Assembly: GCA_040387375.1 (NCBI GenBank)
Contig: JAZKDW010000043.1
Coordinates: 1-64,000, forward strand
Direction: 5' to 3'
DNA length: 64,000 nucleotides
DNA from: JAZKDW01 sp040387375
GTDB taxonomy: Bacteria > Pseudomonadota > Gammaproteobacteria > Burkholderiales > Burkholderiaceae_D
Of this stretch, positions 43,725-51,909 are shown piece after piece. A program made the position numbers and the translations under genes. The notes below the pieces were generated by a model. The model was not told the DNA's origin. It did no database searches and saw nothing but the letters and a program-made list of their open reading frames with translations. Every line of letters starts with the position of its first letter. Position 1 is the first letter of the stretch.

Positions 43725-44564
43725 ATGTATTACAAAACAATTCTTGTGCATCTGGACGAGTCAAGGAATGTCGATCAGCGGATCGCGATCGCGGCCAGCA
43801 TCGCCCGTGCCGACAACGCACATCTGACCGGTGCCGCAATCATTGGCCTGCAGCGGTATCTGTACGAAACAGTGGCCATGTTTCCGGACGATCCAGGCCT
43901 GGCGCCTTATCTGGATGAGCTGCGCCAACGTGCCGATAACGTCATGCAGAAATTCGAGCGGGAGGTCCGGGATGCCGGCCTTCCCTCATTTGAAGCCCGC
44001 CTGATCGCCGAGGCTCCGCCCGGCGACTTCTCCGAACTGGCGCGCTGCAGCGACCTGGTGGTGCTGGGACAAAACGATCCGAACGATCCGGCCATAGGCG
44101 TTGGGCCCGGTTTCCCTGACTATGTCGTCCTGCATTGCGCGCGCCCGGTGCTCGTCGTGCCGTACTCCGGACAATTCGATCGGCTCGCGGAGCATGTCCT
44201 GATCGCCTGGAACGGCAGCGTCGAAGCAGCGCGGGCGGTGACGCAGGCAATGCCGATGATGAGACGCGCACAGCGGGTGGAGGTGGTTATATTCAGGCGC
44301 TCGTCACAGCCGGCGCTGCCCGGCCAACAGGCGGGCGAGGACATCCGGCGTTTCCTGGCACGGCATGGCATCGATGCTCAGGTAATGGAGGCGGCGATTG
44401 AAGAGGACGCCGGTCACGCGCTGCTGCACCTGGCCCGGGATCGTGCGGCCACGCTGATGGTGGCGGGATGTTACGGCCACTCGCGGTTTCGGGAATTGCT
44501 GCTCGGCGGCGTATCGCGCACCTTGCTGCGGTCGATGACGGTGCCGGTGCTGATGTCGCATTAG
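43725..44564 (+). CDS. Universal stress protein (tandem UspA domains)
   Basis: This 279-residue protein has two UspA domains. The first starts MYYKTILVHLDESRNVDQRIAIAASIAR. The second ends DRAATLMVAGCYGHSRFRELLLGGVSRTLLRSMTVPVLMSH, with the GHSR-x-E-GxxS ATP-binding loop typical of ATP-binding members. The first domain's loop (VVLGQNDPNDPAIGVG) is degenerate. It likely responds to starvation or oxidative stress in the cytoplasm. Confidence 0.92.
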   Translation: MYYKTILVHLDESRNVDQRIAIAASIARADNAHLTGAAIIGLQRYLYETVAMFPDDPGLAPYLDELRQRADNVMQKFEREVRDAGLPSFEARLIAEAPPGDFSELARCSDLVVLGQNDPNDPAIGVGPGFPDYVVLHCARPVLVVPYSGQFDRLAEHVLIAWNGSVEAARAVTQAMPMMRRAQRVEVVIFRRSSQPALPGQQAGEDIRRFLARHGIDAQVMEAAIEEDAGHALLHLARDRAATLMVAGCYGHSRFRELLLGGVSRTLLRSMTVPVLMSH

Positions 44565-44581
44565 AACCCTGAACGCCTGGC

Positions 44582-45223
44582 TCAGGATTTGTTGCCGCGC
44601 GCATCCCAGCCTTCCGGCCTCTTCAATTCAAAATTGACATCGGTAGCGGTCCTGCCATACCAGTCCGCGCCCATTCGCGACACCAGGTCCAGACGTAGCG
44701 GATCAACTTGGCCGCGCGCGTCCAGGATTGTCTCATCCACATGGCCAAACACTACCTCGCCCAGAATGATATGGCAGGAAGGACTAGCTTCCGGGTACGG
44801 CATGATCGACGCCACCCTGCATTCGAAGCTGGCCGCCACGCCGGCCACGCGCCGCGGCGCCACCCGCTCCGAGGGCAGCATGGCGACCTTGCACTGGTCG
44901 ATCTCACTGACATCCGGCGCAAAGCCGAACGAGGTGTCGTTCATCTTGTCCACCATCGGAAAGGGCACCAGGTTAATGACAAACTCGCCGGTCTCCTGGA
45001 TGTTGCGTGTGGTGTCCTTCAGCGCGCCGCCCCTGGGTACGACCGGTGAAATCATCAGGGTCGGCGGCGCTGCCGTCACCATCTGGAAAAAACTGAACGG
45101 CGCAAGATTGGGAATGCCGTCCCTGGAAATGGTTGACACCCAGGCCACCGGCCGTGGAACAACCGTCGAGGCCAACCAGAAGTAAGCTTTACGCGCGTCC
45201 AGCGCGGCGAAATCGATTTGCAT
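44582..45223 (-). CDS. Flavin reductase family protein
   Basis: This 213-residue protein with FMN-binding split-barrel fold shows YFWLASTVVPRPVAWVSTISRDGIPNLAPFSFFQMVTAAPPTLMIS, the family core, and NIQETGEFVINLV. It may reduce flavin for a monooxygenase or act alone as an oxidoreductase. It is convergent with the universal stress gene and divergent from the C-rich sRNA-like locus 2. The specific substrate is unknown. Confidence 0.9.
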   Translation of the reverse strand: MQIDFAALDARKAYFWLASTVVPRPVAWVSTISRDGIPNLAPFSFFQMVTAAPPTLMISPVVPRGGALKDTTRNIQETGEFVINLVPFPMVDKMNDTSFGFAPDVSEIDQCKVAMLPSERVAPRRVAGVAASFECRVASIMPYPEASPSCHIILGEVVFGHVDETILDARGQVDPLRLDLVSRMGADWYGRTATDVNFELKRPEGWDARGNKS

Positions 45224-45440
45224 GCGTAGTTCTCTTCAATGGACTGAGTTTCAAGATGGCCCCAGGGCCGCAACGAACGGATCCAGTGTACCGTTTGCAA
45301 GGAAATTCCGTTGGCGCCCGAACGGGTTGACCCGGCACAAGGCCCTGCGATTTTCAGCTTCCGCCTACAAAACGCTGATTATTTTTCACTTAGACTCGTC
45401 TTAAGTGAGGTAACGCACAGATGCCGGAGGTTCAATTGGA

Positions 45441-45535
45441 TATATTGAAACTGTTTTTCCCAAGCCGCCCTTCCCCTCCCCCCTCAGGCTTGGGTTTAGC
45501 CCGTGATTGCACATGTTGCGATCACGGGCTTTTTC
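45441..45535 (+). ncRNA. Putative C-rich small RNA (locus 2)
   Basis: TATATTGAAACTG starts the locus, matching the -10 region of locus 1 (TATATTGAACCTG). A stem CCCAAGCC (45459-45466) / GGCTTGGG (45487-45494) exposes a loop of C-rich CCTTCCCCTCCCC type. A perfect 10-bp terminator stem follows, AGCCCGTGAT (45498-45507) / ATCACGGGCT (45521-45530), with five T. The next plus-strand gene upstream ends at 44564, so this terminator has no other transcript to serve. The loop complements Shine-Dalgarno sequences. No clear -35 is visible. Confidence 0.6.
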
Positions 45536-45578
45536 ATTTTGCCGCGCGTTTCTGAACAACCCGGCCCGAAAGTTTCCG

Positions 45579-46127
45579 ATGTCTTTACAAAAAACTGGCG
45601 TCAAAACAATCGTATTGATGAGCTTGCTGGGCGGCGCGCCCGCAGCCTGCCATGCAATCGATTCCCTTTCCCTGGAACTGGCAACCGGCAACCGGACGCA
45701 GGTGGCGCGACTGGGGGTGCAATGGGACTGGCAGCGCCAATGGCGGCGTTCGAACGGCAGCCATATCAGCGGCTACTGGGAGCTCAACTTGTCGCAATGG
45801 CGCGCCAGGCGCTTCCGCGGCCGGCCAGGGAATGTCGAGCATATTACCGAAATCGGGATCACGCCGATGTTTCGCCTGCAGCGCAATAACCGGCTCGGCC
45901 CTTATCTGGAGGCGGGCATCGGCGCCCATCTGCTGTCCAGGGAATACGATAACAATGGACGACGAATGTCCGGGCAATTCCAGTTCGGCGAGCGTTTGGG
46001 CGCGGGGTATGTATTTGCGAATCGTCTCGATGTGAGCCTGAATATCCAGCACTTCTCGAATGCCGGCATCAACCATCCGAATGGCGGCGTGAACCTTGCC
46101 GCGATGAATTTTACCTATCGGTTTTGA
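45579..46127 (+). CDS. Acyloxyacyl hydrolase, PagL-like lipid A deacylase
   Basis: The start at 45579 (MSLQKTGVKTIVLMSLLGGAPAACHA) gives a signal peptide and 182 residues. It is an outer-membrane beta-barrel ending NFTYRF, the terminal aromatic sorting signal. The C-terminal catalytic His-Ser pair is in IQHFSNAGINHPNGGVN, and the Glu-carrying segment is YLEAGIGAHLLS. It would remove an acyl chain from lipid A. It lies just after the C-rich locus 2. The ribosome site is weak. Confidence 0.9.
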   Translation: MSLQKTGVKTIVLMSLLGGAPAACHAIDSLSLELATGNRTQVARLGVQWDWQRQWRRSNGSHISGYWELNLSQWRARRFRGRPGNVEHITEIGITPMFRLQRNNRLGPYLEAGIGAHLLSREYDNNGRRMSGQFQFGERLGAGYVFANRLDVSLNIQHFSNAGINHPNGGVNLAAMNFTYRF

Positions 46128-46272
46128 GTGCTCCCTGGCAGCATGAAATAAGCGCCTCTTCGCCATCGATTTGATATTGCACAAACCTGACAGCCCCAAA
46201 AAGACCAATCTGAATTGATTGGATTTACACAGCATGTCGCTCGTGCGTCAGTTCTGTCAATGGAGTGTCACC

Positions 46273-46683
46273 GTGAAATCAATCAACTATTTATGTGCTG
46301 CCGCAGCACTGGCGGTATCCGGCTATGCCAGCGTAACCCAGGCTCAGACCACCAACGTCTTCGATGTCCTGCCTTACCGCAATCCGCAAACCCTTGAGCA
46401 ATGGATGAGGCTTGATGACGCACGCTTCCAGAGTCTGCTGGACAATCGTTTCGACCATGTTCACGTAGTCCTCGATCGCTATTTTCCGCCCGATCTGGTG
46501 ATCGTCCCGATCCCGCTGGGATTTGCCGGACCGCAGCAGGCATGTCTGACTTACCCCTCCAGCCACGCGCCGCTCGCCTGTCGAATTTACATGGGCGACC
46601 TGATCGCCATCATGCTGACGAAGCAAAAGAAGGTACAGGAAAGTCCTCGAGTCAGTCCATTCGGCAGTGGCCCTGCAAATTAG
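46273..46683 (+). CDS. Secreted hypothetical protein
   Basis: This 136-residue protein starts at GTG (KSINYLCAAAALAVSGYASVTQAQ), seven bases after GGAG, and has a clear cleavable signal peptide. The mature part contains FDHVHVVLDRYFPPDLVIVPIPLGFAGPQQACLTYPSSHAPLACRIYMGD, with two cysteines (CLTY and ACRIY) that may form a disulfide. No family is recognised. An upstream ATG in frame at 46234 is less likely. Confidence 0.6.
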   Translation: MKSINYLCAAAALAVSGYASVTQAQTTNVFDVLPYRNPQTLEQWMRLDDARFQSLLDNRFDHVHVVLDRYFPPDLVIVPIPLGFAGPQQACLTYPSSHAPLACRIYMGDLIAIMLTKQKKVQESPRVSPFGSGPAN

Positions 46684-46802
46684 TCGCTGGATGATCGACG
46701 GACCGGCGCCGCCATGACGCAGATCAATTACCACCCGGGTCTTCAATTGCATAGTGTCACCTTGCCGGAGGCATTCCTCCGATAGTGAATGCAGGGAGAC
46801 TT

Positions 46803-47900
46803 GTGAAAAACAAAACCTTCAGCCGCGCTACCCTTTCGCAGCGGCTGGCTGCCGTGTCCGGTGGTGGCCTCTGGCGAACCCTCCCGGCCGATTCAAGCCT
46901 GTGTCTTGTGGAAGGCCGGCTTGCCGGCTGCAAGGTGATGCTGGTTGCCAGCAAGCCGGGCAGTTTCGGTGTGGACGAATGTGCCGATCTGCAGTGGGCA
47001 TTGCAGCGCGGGCGCGCCACCGGCGTTCCGCTTTTGTTGCTGATCGACTCGGCAGGCGCCCAGTCTGGCGGAGAAATCCAGGCGCAGGGCTCGCTATGTG
47101 CGCTGCTGCGTGAAATGCTGGATGCGCGCCTGGCCGAGCTGCCGATGCTGGCAGTGCTCGGATCTCAGGTCCCCGGCGCGGCCAACATGCTTGCCAGCGC
47201 CGCCCAGCAATGTATCTATTCCCAACACACGCTGCTGGCGATGCCGGGTCCACGCCGACGGCCGTCGGCGCCGCAAAGCACACTGAACAGGATCCTCGCC
47301 CCTTGCCGCGCCGCCATCAATGACGCTGGCCGTCTGACTGAAGACGATCTCGATGCCTATGCAAATGCGGTGCGTGACTGGCTTGCCCGGCCGTTCGCGG
47401 CCAGCGTGACGCCTGATACATTGCGGCAGGAGCGCCAGCATCTATCGCAACGTTTGCCGGCTGCGGGTACCCATGCGCTTGACGGGCCTGTGCTCGAGGG
47501 CGACACGCTGCGATGCATGTTGGGCAGGCCATTCGGCGCCGCCGATGCCATCGCCCTGGCCGAACTGGCCGAATCGGCCTGTGTGACTAGCCGGGCGAAA
47601 CCACTCACGATTGTGGTCGACAGCAACGGCCAGGATATGTCTTCGCCGCACGATGAAGACCCTGATCTTGCGCAGTATCTGATCCATATGGCGCTGTCGC
47701 TGCGCCGCCTGGCACGCGCGGGCCGGCAACTGCGTCTGACGGTAAAGAACGGGATCGCCGCCAGCCTGTATATGGCGCTCGGTGCAGCGGCGCCGACGGT
47801 TGAAATTGCACCCGGCGCCGTCATCTGCACATCATCTTCTGCCTCAGCCCTGTTCGGCAGCCCGGCGGAGGCACGCAACGGTTTGGGTGCCGTCATGTAG
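46803..47900 (+). CDS. Fused malonate decarboxylase beta/gamma-like (carboxyltransferase fold) protein
   Basis: This 365-residue protein reads as two crotonase-fold halves. The first resembles the malonate decarboxylase beta subunit (LVEGRLAGCKVMLVASKPGSFGVDECADLQWALQRGRATGVPLLLLIDSAGAQ...LAVLGSQVPGAANMLAS). The second resembles the gamma subunit (PFGAADAIALAELAE...TIVVDSNGQ...YLIHMALSLRRLARAGRQLRLTVKNGIAASLYMALGAAAP). It is chosen to start at GTG 46803 behind AGGGAG; GTG 46785 is possible. No alpha subunit, acyl carrier or transferase genes are nearby, so its reaction is uncertain. Confidence 0.7.
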   Translation: MKNKTFSRATLSQRLAAVSGGGLWRTLPADSSLCLVEGRLAGCKVMLVASKPGSFGVDECADLQWALQRGRATGVPLLLLIDSAGAQSGGEIQAQGSLCALLREMLDARLAELPMLAVLGSQVPGAANMLASAAQQCIYSQHTLLAMPGPRRRPSAPQSTLNRILAPCRAAINDAGRLTEDDLDAYANAVRDWLARPFAASVTPDTLRQERQHLSQRLPAAGTHALDGPVLEGDTLRCMLGRPFGAADAIALAELAESACVTSRAKPLTIVVDSNGQDMSSPHDEDPDLAQYLIHMALSLRRLARAGRQLRLTVKNGIAASLYMALGAAAPTVEIAPGAVICTSSSASALFGSPAEARNGLGAVM

Positions 47901-47976
47901 CTTCACGCGCGGCGGCCTTACGTAACATCATTCGCGCCCAAGGCGCATTCAAACAATTTTCAACAGAGGAAGAATC

Positions 47977-49167
47977 ATGACCAACAAGAGAGAAGTTGTT
48001 ATCGTCGGCGCAGTACGCAGCGCAATCGGTGCCTTTGGCGGCGCGCTGAAAGATGTCCCCGCGAGTGAGCTCGGCGCCACCGTGGTCAGGGAAGCCTTCA
48101 GCCGCGCCGGCGTGAATCCGGCCGACGCCGGCCAGATCGTACTGGGCAATGTGATCCATACTGAAGGGCGCGACATGTACCTGTCGCGTGTGGTGGGCAT
48201 CAATGCCGGCATGGCCAGGGAATCTGCCGCGCTGACGCTCAACCGGCTGTGCGGCTCGGGTCTGCAGGCGATCGTCACCGCCGCCAACGCCATTCAGTTG
48301 GGCGACACCGACATCGCGGTTGGCGCCGGCGTCGAGACCATGAGCCGCGCACCGCATTCCACCCAGGCTACCCGCTGGGGCCAGCGCATGGGCGATGTCT
48401 CGATGTCCGACATGATGATTGGCGCGCTTTCCGACCCGTTCGGCGCCGGCCACATGGGCATCACCGCTGAAAACGTCGCCGAGAAATTCAGCATATCGCG
48501 CGAAGCGCAGGACGCCTTCGCAGTCGAGAGCCAGCGGCGCGCCGTTGCCGCGATCAATGCCGGCCATTTCAAATCGCAGATCGTCCCGATCGAACTCCAG
48601 AGCCGCAAAGGCACGGTCCAGTTTGATATCGATGAATATCCTAAGGCTGATACCACGCTGGAATCACTGGCCAAACTCAAGCCCGCGTTCAGGAAAGAAG
48701 GCGGCACGGTCACCGCCGGCAATGCATCCGGCATCAACGATGGCGCCGCCGCCTGCGTGCTGATGGAAGCGGGCGCCGCCGCCCGCGCCGGCATCCAGCC
48801 GATGGCGCGCCTGGTGTCGTATGCGGTGGCCGGGGTCGATCCGTCCCTGATGGGCACCGGCCCGATCCCCGCCGTGAAACTGGCAATGCAGCGCGCCGGC
48901 CTGAACCTCGACGCCATGGATGTGATCGAGTCCAATGAAGCCTTCGCCGCGCAGTCGCTGGGCGTGTGCAAGGGACTGGATCTGGACCCTGCCCGCACCA
49001 ATCCGAACGGCGGCGCCATCGCACTCGGCCATCCGCTCGGCGCCACCGGCGCAATCCTGATGGTCAAGTGCCTGCATGAGCTGATCCGCACCGGCAAGCG
49101 CTACGGTCTGGTCACCATGTGCATCGGTGGCGGCCAGGGTATCGCGGCGATTATCGAGCGCGTTTAA
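47977..49167 (+). CDS. bktB: Acetyl-CoA C-acyltransferase (BktB-type beta-ketothiolase)
   Basis: This 396-residue thiolase condenses or cleaves acyl-CoA with acetyl-CoA. The nucleophile is Cys92 in NRLCGSGLQAIV. The general bases are His352 in GGAIALGHPLGATG and Cys382 in TMCIGGGQG. The sequence is close to Ralstonia BktB (RDMYLSRVVGIN, ENVAEKFSISREAQD), which prefers longer acyl-CoAs than PhaA. AGAGGAAGA precedes the ATG. It is 76 bp after the carboxyltransferase-like gene. Confidence 0.92.
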   Translation: MTNKREVVIVGAVRSAIGAFGGALKDVPASELGATVVREAFSRAGVNPADAGQIVLGNVIHTEGRDMYLSRVVGINAGMARESAALTLNRLCGSGLQAIVTAANAIQLGDTDIAVGAGVETMSRAPHSTQATRWGQRMGDVSMSDMMIGALSDPFGAGHMGITAENVAEKFSISREAQDAFAVESQRRAVAAINAGHFKSQIVPIELQSRKGTVQFDIDEYPKADTTLESLAKLKPAFRKEGGTVTAGNASGINDGAAACVLMEAGAAARAGIQPMARLVSYAVAGVDPSLMGTGPIPAVKLAMQRAGLNLDAMDVIESNEAFAAQSLGVCKGLDLDPARTNPNGGAIALGHPLGATGAILMVKCLHELIRTGKRYGLVTMCIGGGQGIAAIIERV

Positions 49168-49278
49168 TTGAATTTCAGGAGCCCGTCAGTATTTTGAATC
49201 CGGATTCCGGTTTCGTGCGTACAAGAATCAGGGAGCAATATCGCCCACCCGTTTCTTGACCCGAATAAGGAGAATTAC

Positions 49279-49821
49279 ATGAGCAATCCGATCAAAATGC
49301 TGGCTGGCATCACCATCATCACGGGACTGGCAGCCTGCGCCAGCACACCCATGACGATGAAGGCCCCCGATGCGCCTGTCGCCGTGACAGTTCCGGCCGG
49401 TAACCGCCCGGTCATGACCGCGCTGGGCGCCGGCGACCTGAACTATGAATGCCGTGCCAAGGCCGGCATGGCAGGCGCCTTTGAATGGGTGTTCACCGGG
49501 CCTGACGCCGTGTTATATGACAAGAACAGGATGGCAGTCGGGAAATATTACGGTGGCCCGACCTGGGAATCGAAGGACGGCAGCAAGGTAACCGGCAAAC
49601 AACTGGCCGTTGCCCCCGGTGCGGCAGGTGCGATTCCGCTGCAACTGGTGCAGACCGGTCCGGCCATGGGTGAAGGCGCGATGAAGGGAATTACTTACAT
49701 CCAGCGTCTGAATACCGTGGGTGGCGTGGCGCCGGCGGATGTGTGCGGTGCGGGTAATGTGGGAGAGAAGAAACTGGTCAAGTATCAGGCCGATTACGTG
49801 TTTTATAAAGCGGCCATGTAA
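49279..49821 (+). CDS. DUF3455 lipoprotein
   Basis: This 180-residue protein has a lipoprotein signal ending LAACAS and a DUF3455 core (VPAGNRPVMTALGAGDLNYECRAKAGMAGAFEWVFTGPDAVLYDKNRMAVGKYYGGPTWESKDGSKVTGK). It is probably envelope-located, of unknown function, with fungal and bacterial relatives. AAGGAGAA precedes the ATG. A terminator hairpin follows. Confidence 0.9.
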   Translation: MSNPIKMLAGITIITGLAACASTPMTMKAPDAPVAVTVPAGNRPVMTALGAGDLNYECRAKAGMAGAFEWVFTGPDAVLYDKNRMAVGKYYGGPTWESKDGSKVTGKQLAVAPGAAGAIPLQLVQTGPAMGEGAMKGITYIQRLNTVGGVAPADVCGAGNVGEKKLVKYQADYVFYKAAM

Positions 49822-49850
49822 TCTGGATTGTCGTTGAGCCTGGCTTGCAA

Positions 49851-49884
49851 TGCCCCCGTTTGTGTTTGTACGGGGGCATTTTTT
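49851..49884 (+). terminator. Rho-independent terminator after DUF3455 gene
   Basis: TGCCCCCG (49851-49858) pairs with CGGGGGCA (49871-49878) over a 12-base loop, followed by TTTTTT. Confidence 0.92.
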
Positions 49885-50004
49885 GGTGTAAAGCGCGGGA
49901 TGATGTTGCAATTGACTGGAAAGCTGCCGTTGTAGAAAAGCAGATACAACAAATCCTGATAAAGTAGAATTTTTTATATTTATCCTACTTTAGCGACAAA
50001 TATC

Positions 50005-50050
50005 TTGACCGATCATGCCTAAGAAGATAGGATTTATCCATTAAATCCTA
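50005..50050 (+). promoter_or_regulatory. hipBA promoter with embedded operator
   Basis: TTGACC (50005-50010), 17 bp, TAGGAT (50028-50033) is a promoter. The -10 forms the left half of a perfect inverted repeat TAGGATTTA (50028-50036) / TAAATCCTA (50042-50050), ending 11 bp before the hipB ATG. The related motif TATCCTACTTTA recurs at 49981, with AAAGTAG (49961-49967) inverted to CTACTTT. HipB binds such sites in other species, so autorepression is likely. Confidence 0.7.
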
Positions 50051-50061
50051 CTTTACTTAAC

Positions 50062-50373
50062 ATGCAAACCCTTCAAAAAATCGCCAGCACACTCCGCCAT
50101 CGCCAGAAACTCGAAGGCGTCAGCCAGGAGCGCCTGCGTGGCGATGTAGGCGTGTCGCGGCAAACCCTGACGAATGTCCTCAGCGGCGAACACGACTACA
50201 AGTTGACGACCTTGCTGGCCGTAGCAGACCGGCTGGGATTCGAGATGGTGCTGGTGCCCAAGGAGGCTGCAAGCGGCCTCTCCACCACCACGCCCACCGC
50301 ACCTCTGGTCAAGACCAGGGTACAGGCCGCGCTGGAGCGGCTTGAAACGCGCAAGCGGGAAGACAAGTCCTGA
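50062..50373 (+). CDS. hipB: HipB-like antitoxin (XRE-family HTH)
   Basis: This 103-residue protein has an XRE helix-turn-helix (SQERLRGDVGVSRQTLTNVLSGEHDYKLTTLLAVADRLGFEMVLV). A flexible tail follows (about residues 70-103). It should bind the operators at the promoter and neutralise HipA. Its stop overlaps the hipA ATG by one base (TGATG), so translation is coupled. The tail is longer than that of E. coli HipB. Confidence 0.88.
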   Translation: MQTLQKIASTLRHRQKLEGVSQERLRGDVGVSRQTLTNVLSGEHDYKLTTLLAVADRLGFEMVLVPKEAASGLSTTTPTAPLVKTRVQAALERLETRKREDKS

Positions 50374-51788
50374 TGAACGTAAAGGCGCTGGGTATCTACC
50401 TGGGCAAGGACCTGCGCATCGGCGTGCTGTTCCAGTACGCGATGCAGGGGGCGGACATCATCAACCGTTTTGTCGCCGATGAAAAATTCATCGCGCAGCC
50501 GCACGCGCCTACTCTGTCCGCATCCTTTGAAGCGGCCACCCCTCGCGAGCAGGAAATCTTCTGGCGCGATATTCGTGCAGTGCCCTTCAACGGCCGCTCG
50601 TCGGTGCGGGACAAGAGCTGGCTGCTGCCTTCGTTCTTCCAGAACCTGTTGCCGGAAGGTGTGTTCCGGGATCACGTGGCCGAGCTACGCCAGTGTGATC
50701 CGAAAGACCATTTCGAAATACTGGCGGCGTGCGGACGCGATTTGCCCGGCAATGTTTACGCCTTGCCGCTTGAATTGACGCGCGACCAGCTCGCAACCTA
50801 TGTCACGCAGAACGCCGACGCGCTGGAAATGACGGTGACCGCGGAACCGATGGAAGAAGGCATGTCCCTGTCGGGTGTCCAGCCCAAGCTGGGCGTCATC
50901 AGGGAGGGCGACCGTTATGTCGGCCGAACGAAGGACCACGATACCCACATCATTGCCAAGCTGCCTGTTGTCGGCCAGCCGAACCTGCCGGAGCTCGAGC
51001 ACCTGTCGCTGCAACTGGCCGCAGCGGCCGGGGTGAGCGTGTGCGAAGCGTACCTGGAGCCGCTCGAGGTACTGGCGGTCGAGCATGGCTACGACCTCGG
51101 CGATGCGAACGGCAAGACCAACTTCCTGGCCGTGATCCGCTACGACCGCTTTCCGGGCGGGCGCATCCACTGCGAGGATTTCGCGCAGGTGCTGGGCGAG
51201 ATGCCTGAAGATAAATACCTGGGCGCGCAAGCCAGCTATCTGTCGGTCGCCGCGGCATTGCTGGGCTTTCCCAGCCTGGGCGAGCCGGCCGTACACGAGC
51301 TGTTGCGGCGGCTGATGGTCAATGAACTGCTGGGTAATTCAGACATGCATCTCAAGAACATCGGACTGCGTTATCCGGATGGCATCACACCCGAATTCCC
51401 GCCCGCTTACGATATCGTCGGTTACGCTGCATTAAGCAAACGATCCGGCCATGCCTTGCAGATCATGCCCCGGGAAACGCCCCCGAAACCGGGCAAGGCG
51501 CGAAGCGCCGAAGGAGGAAGGCCGGCCAAGCCATCCCTGACGCCGGCGGTATTACGCGCATTTACGTCCGCCCTGGGGATTCCGGAAAAGCCGGCCCAGC
51601 GGGTATTGCGGGATTGCGTTAAAGCGGCTCATGAACACTGGCCGGCGATGATCGGGAAATCCCTGTTGACCGCGCAGCAAAAGGAGCGCTTGTCGGCACA
51701 TTTCCTGAGCCATCCGATGATTCAGTCCCTGGAACGACGGGTTCAGCTTGCCGCTGCACGCGATACGCCTTGTCCTAACCAGATGTGA
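50373..51788 (+). CDS. hipA: HipA-like serine/threonine kinase toxin
   Basis: This 471-residue HipA-type kinase can phosphorylate glutamyl-tRNA synthetase in known systems and induces dormancy. Conserved parts include LSGVQPKLGVI (nucleotide loop), the catalytic segment NELLGNSDMHLKNIGL with the HipA Asp, and the metal-binding PAYDIV. The N-terminal subdomain contains WLLPSFFQNLLPEG, typical of HipA family members. It is about 30 residues longer than E. coli HipA, with a Pro-rich insert near residue 375. Confidence 0.93.
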   Translation: MNVKALGIYLGKDLRIGVLFQYAMQGADIINRFVADEKFIAQPHAPTLSASFEAATPREQEIFWRDIRAVPFNGRSSVRDKSWLLPSFFQNLLPEGVFRDHVAELRQCDPKDHFEILAACGRDLPGNVYALPLELTRDQLATYVTQNADALEMTVTAEPMEEGMSLSGVQPKLGVIREGDRYVGRTKDHDTHIIAKLPVVGQPNLPELEHLSLQLAAAAGVSVCEAYLEPLEVLAVEHGYDLGDANGKTNFLAVIRYDRFPGGRIHCEDFAQVLGEMPEDKYLGAQASYLSVAAALLGFPSLGEPAVHELLRRLMVNELLGNSDMHLKNIGLRYPDGITPEFPPAYDIVGYAALSKRSGHALQIMPRETPPKPGKARSAEGGRPAKPSLTPAVLRAFTSALGIPEKPAQRVLRDCVKAAHEHWPAMIGKSLLTAQQKERLSAHFLSHPMIQSLERRVQLAAARDTPCPNQM

Positions 51789-51909
51789 ACCCGGAAACAG
51801 CAATCGTGTGCATCGCTGCCAGCCGCGGCGCCTGCCGCAAGAGCGCACCACCCGCACAATCTTTGTCGTTTACAATCGACCTCATGGAAAATTTTGTACG
51901 AGGCTCACG

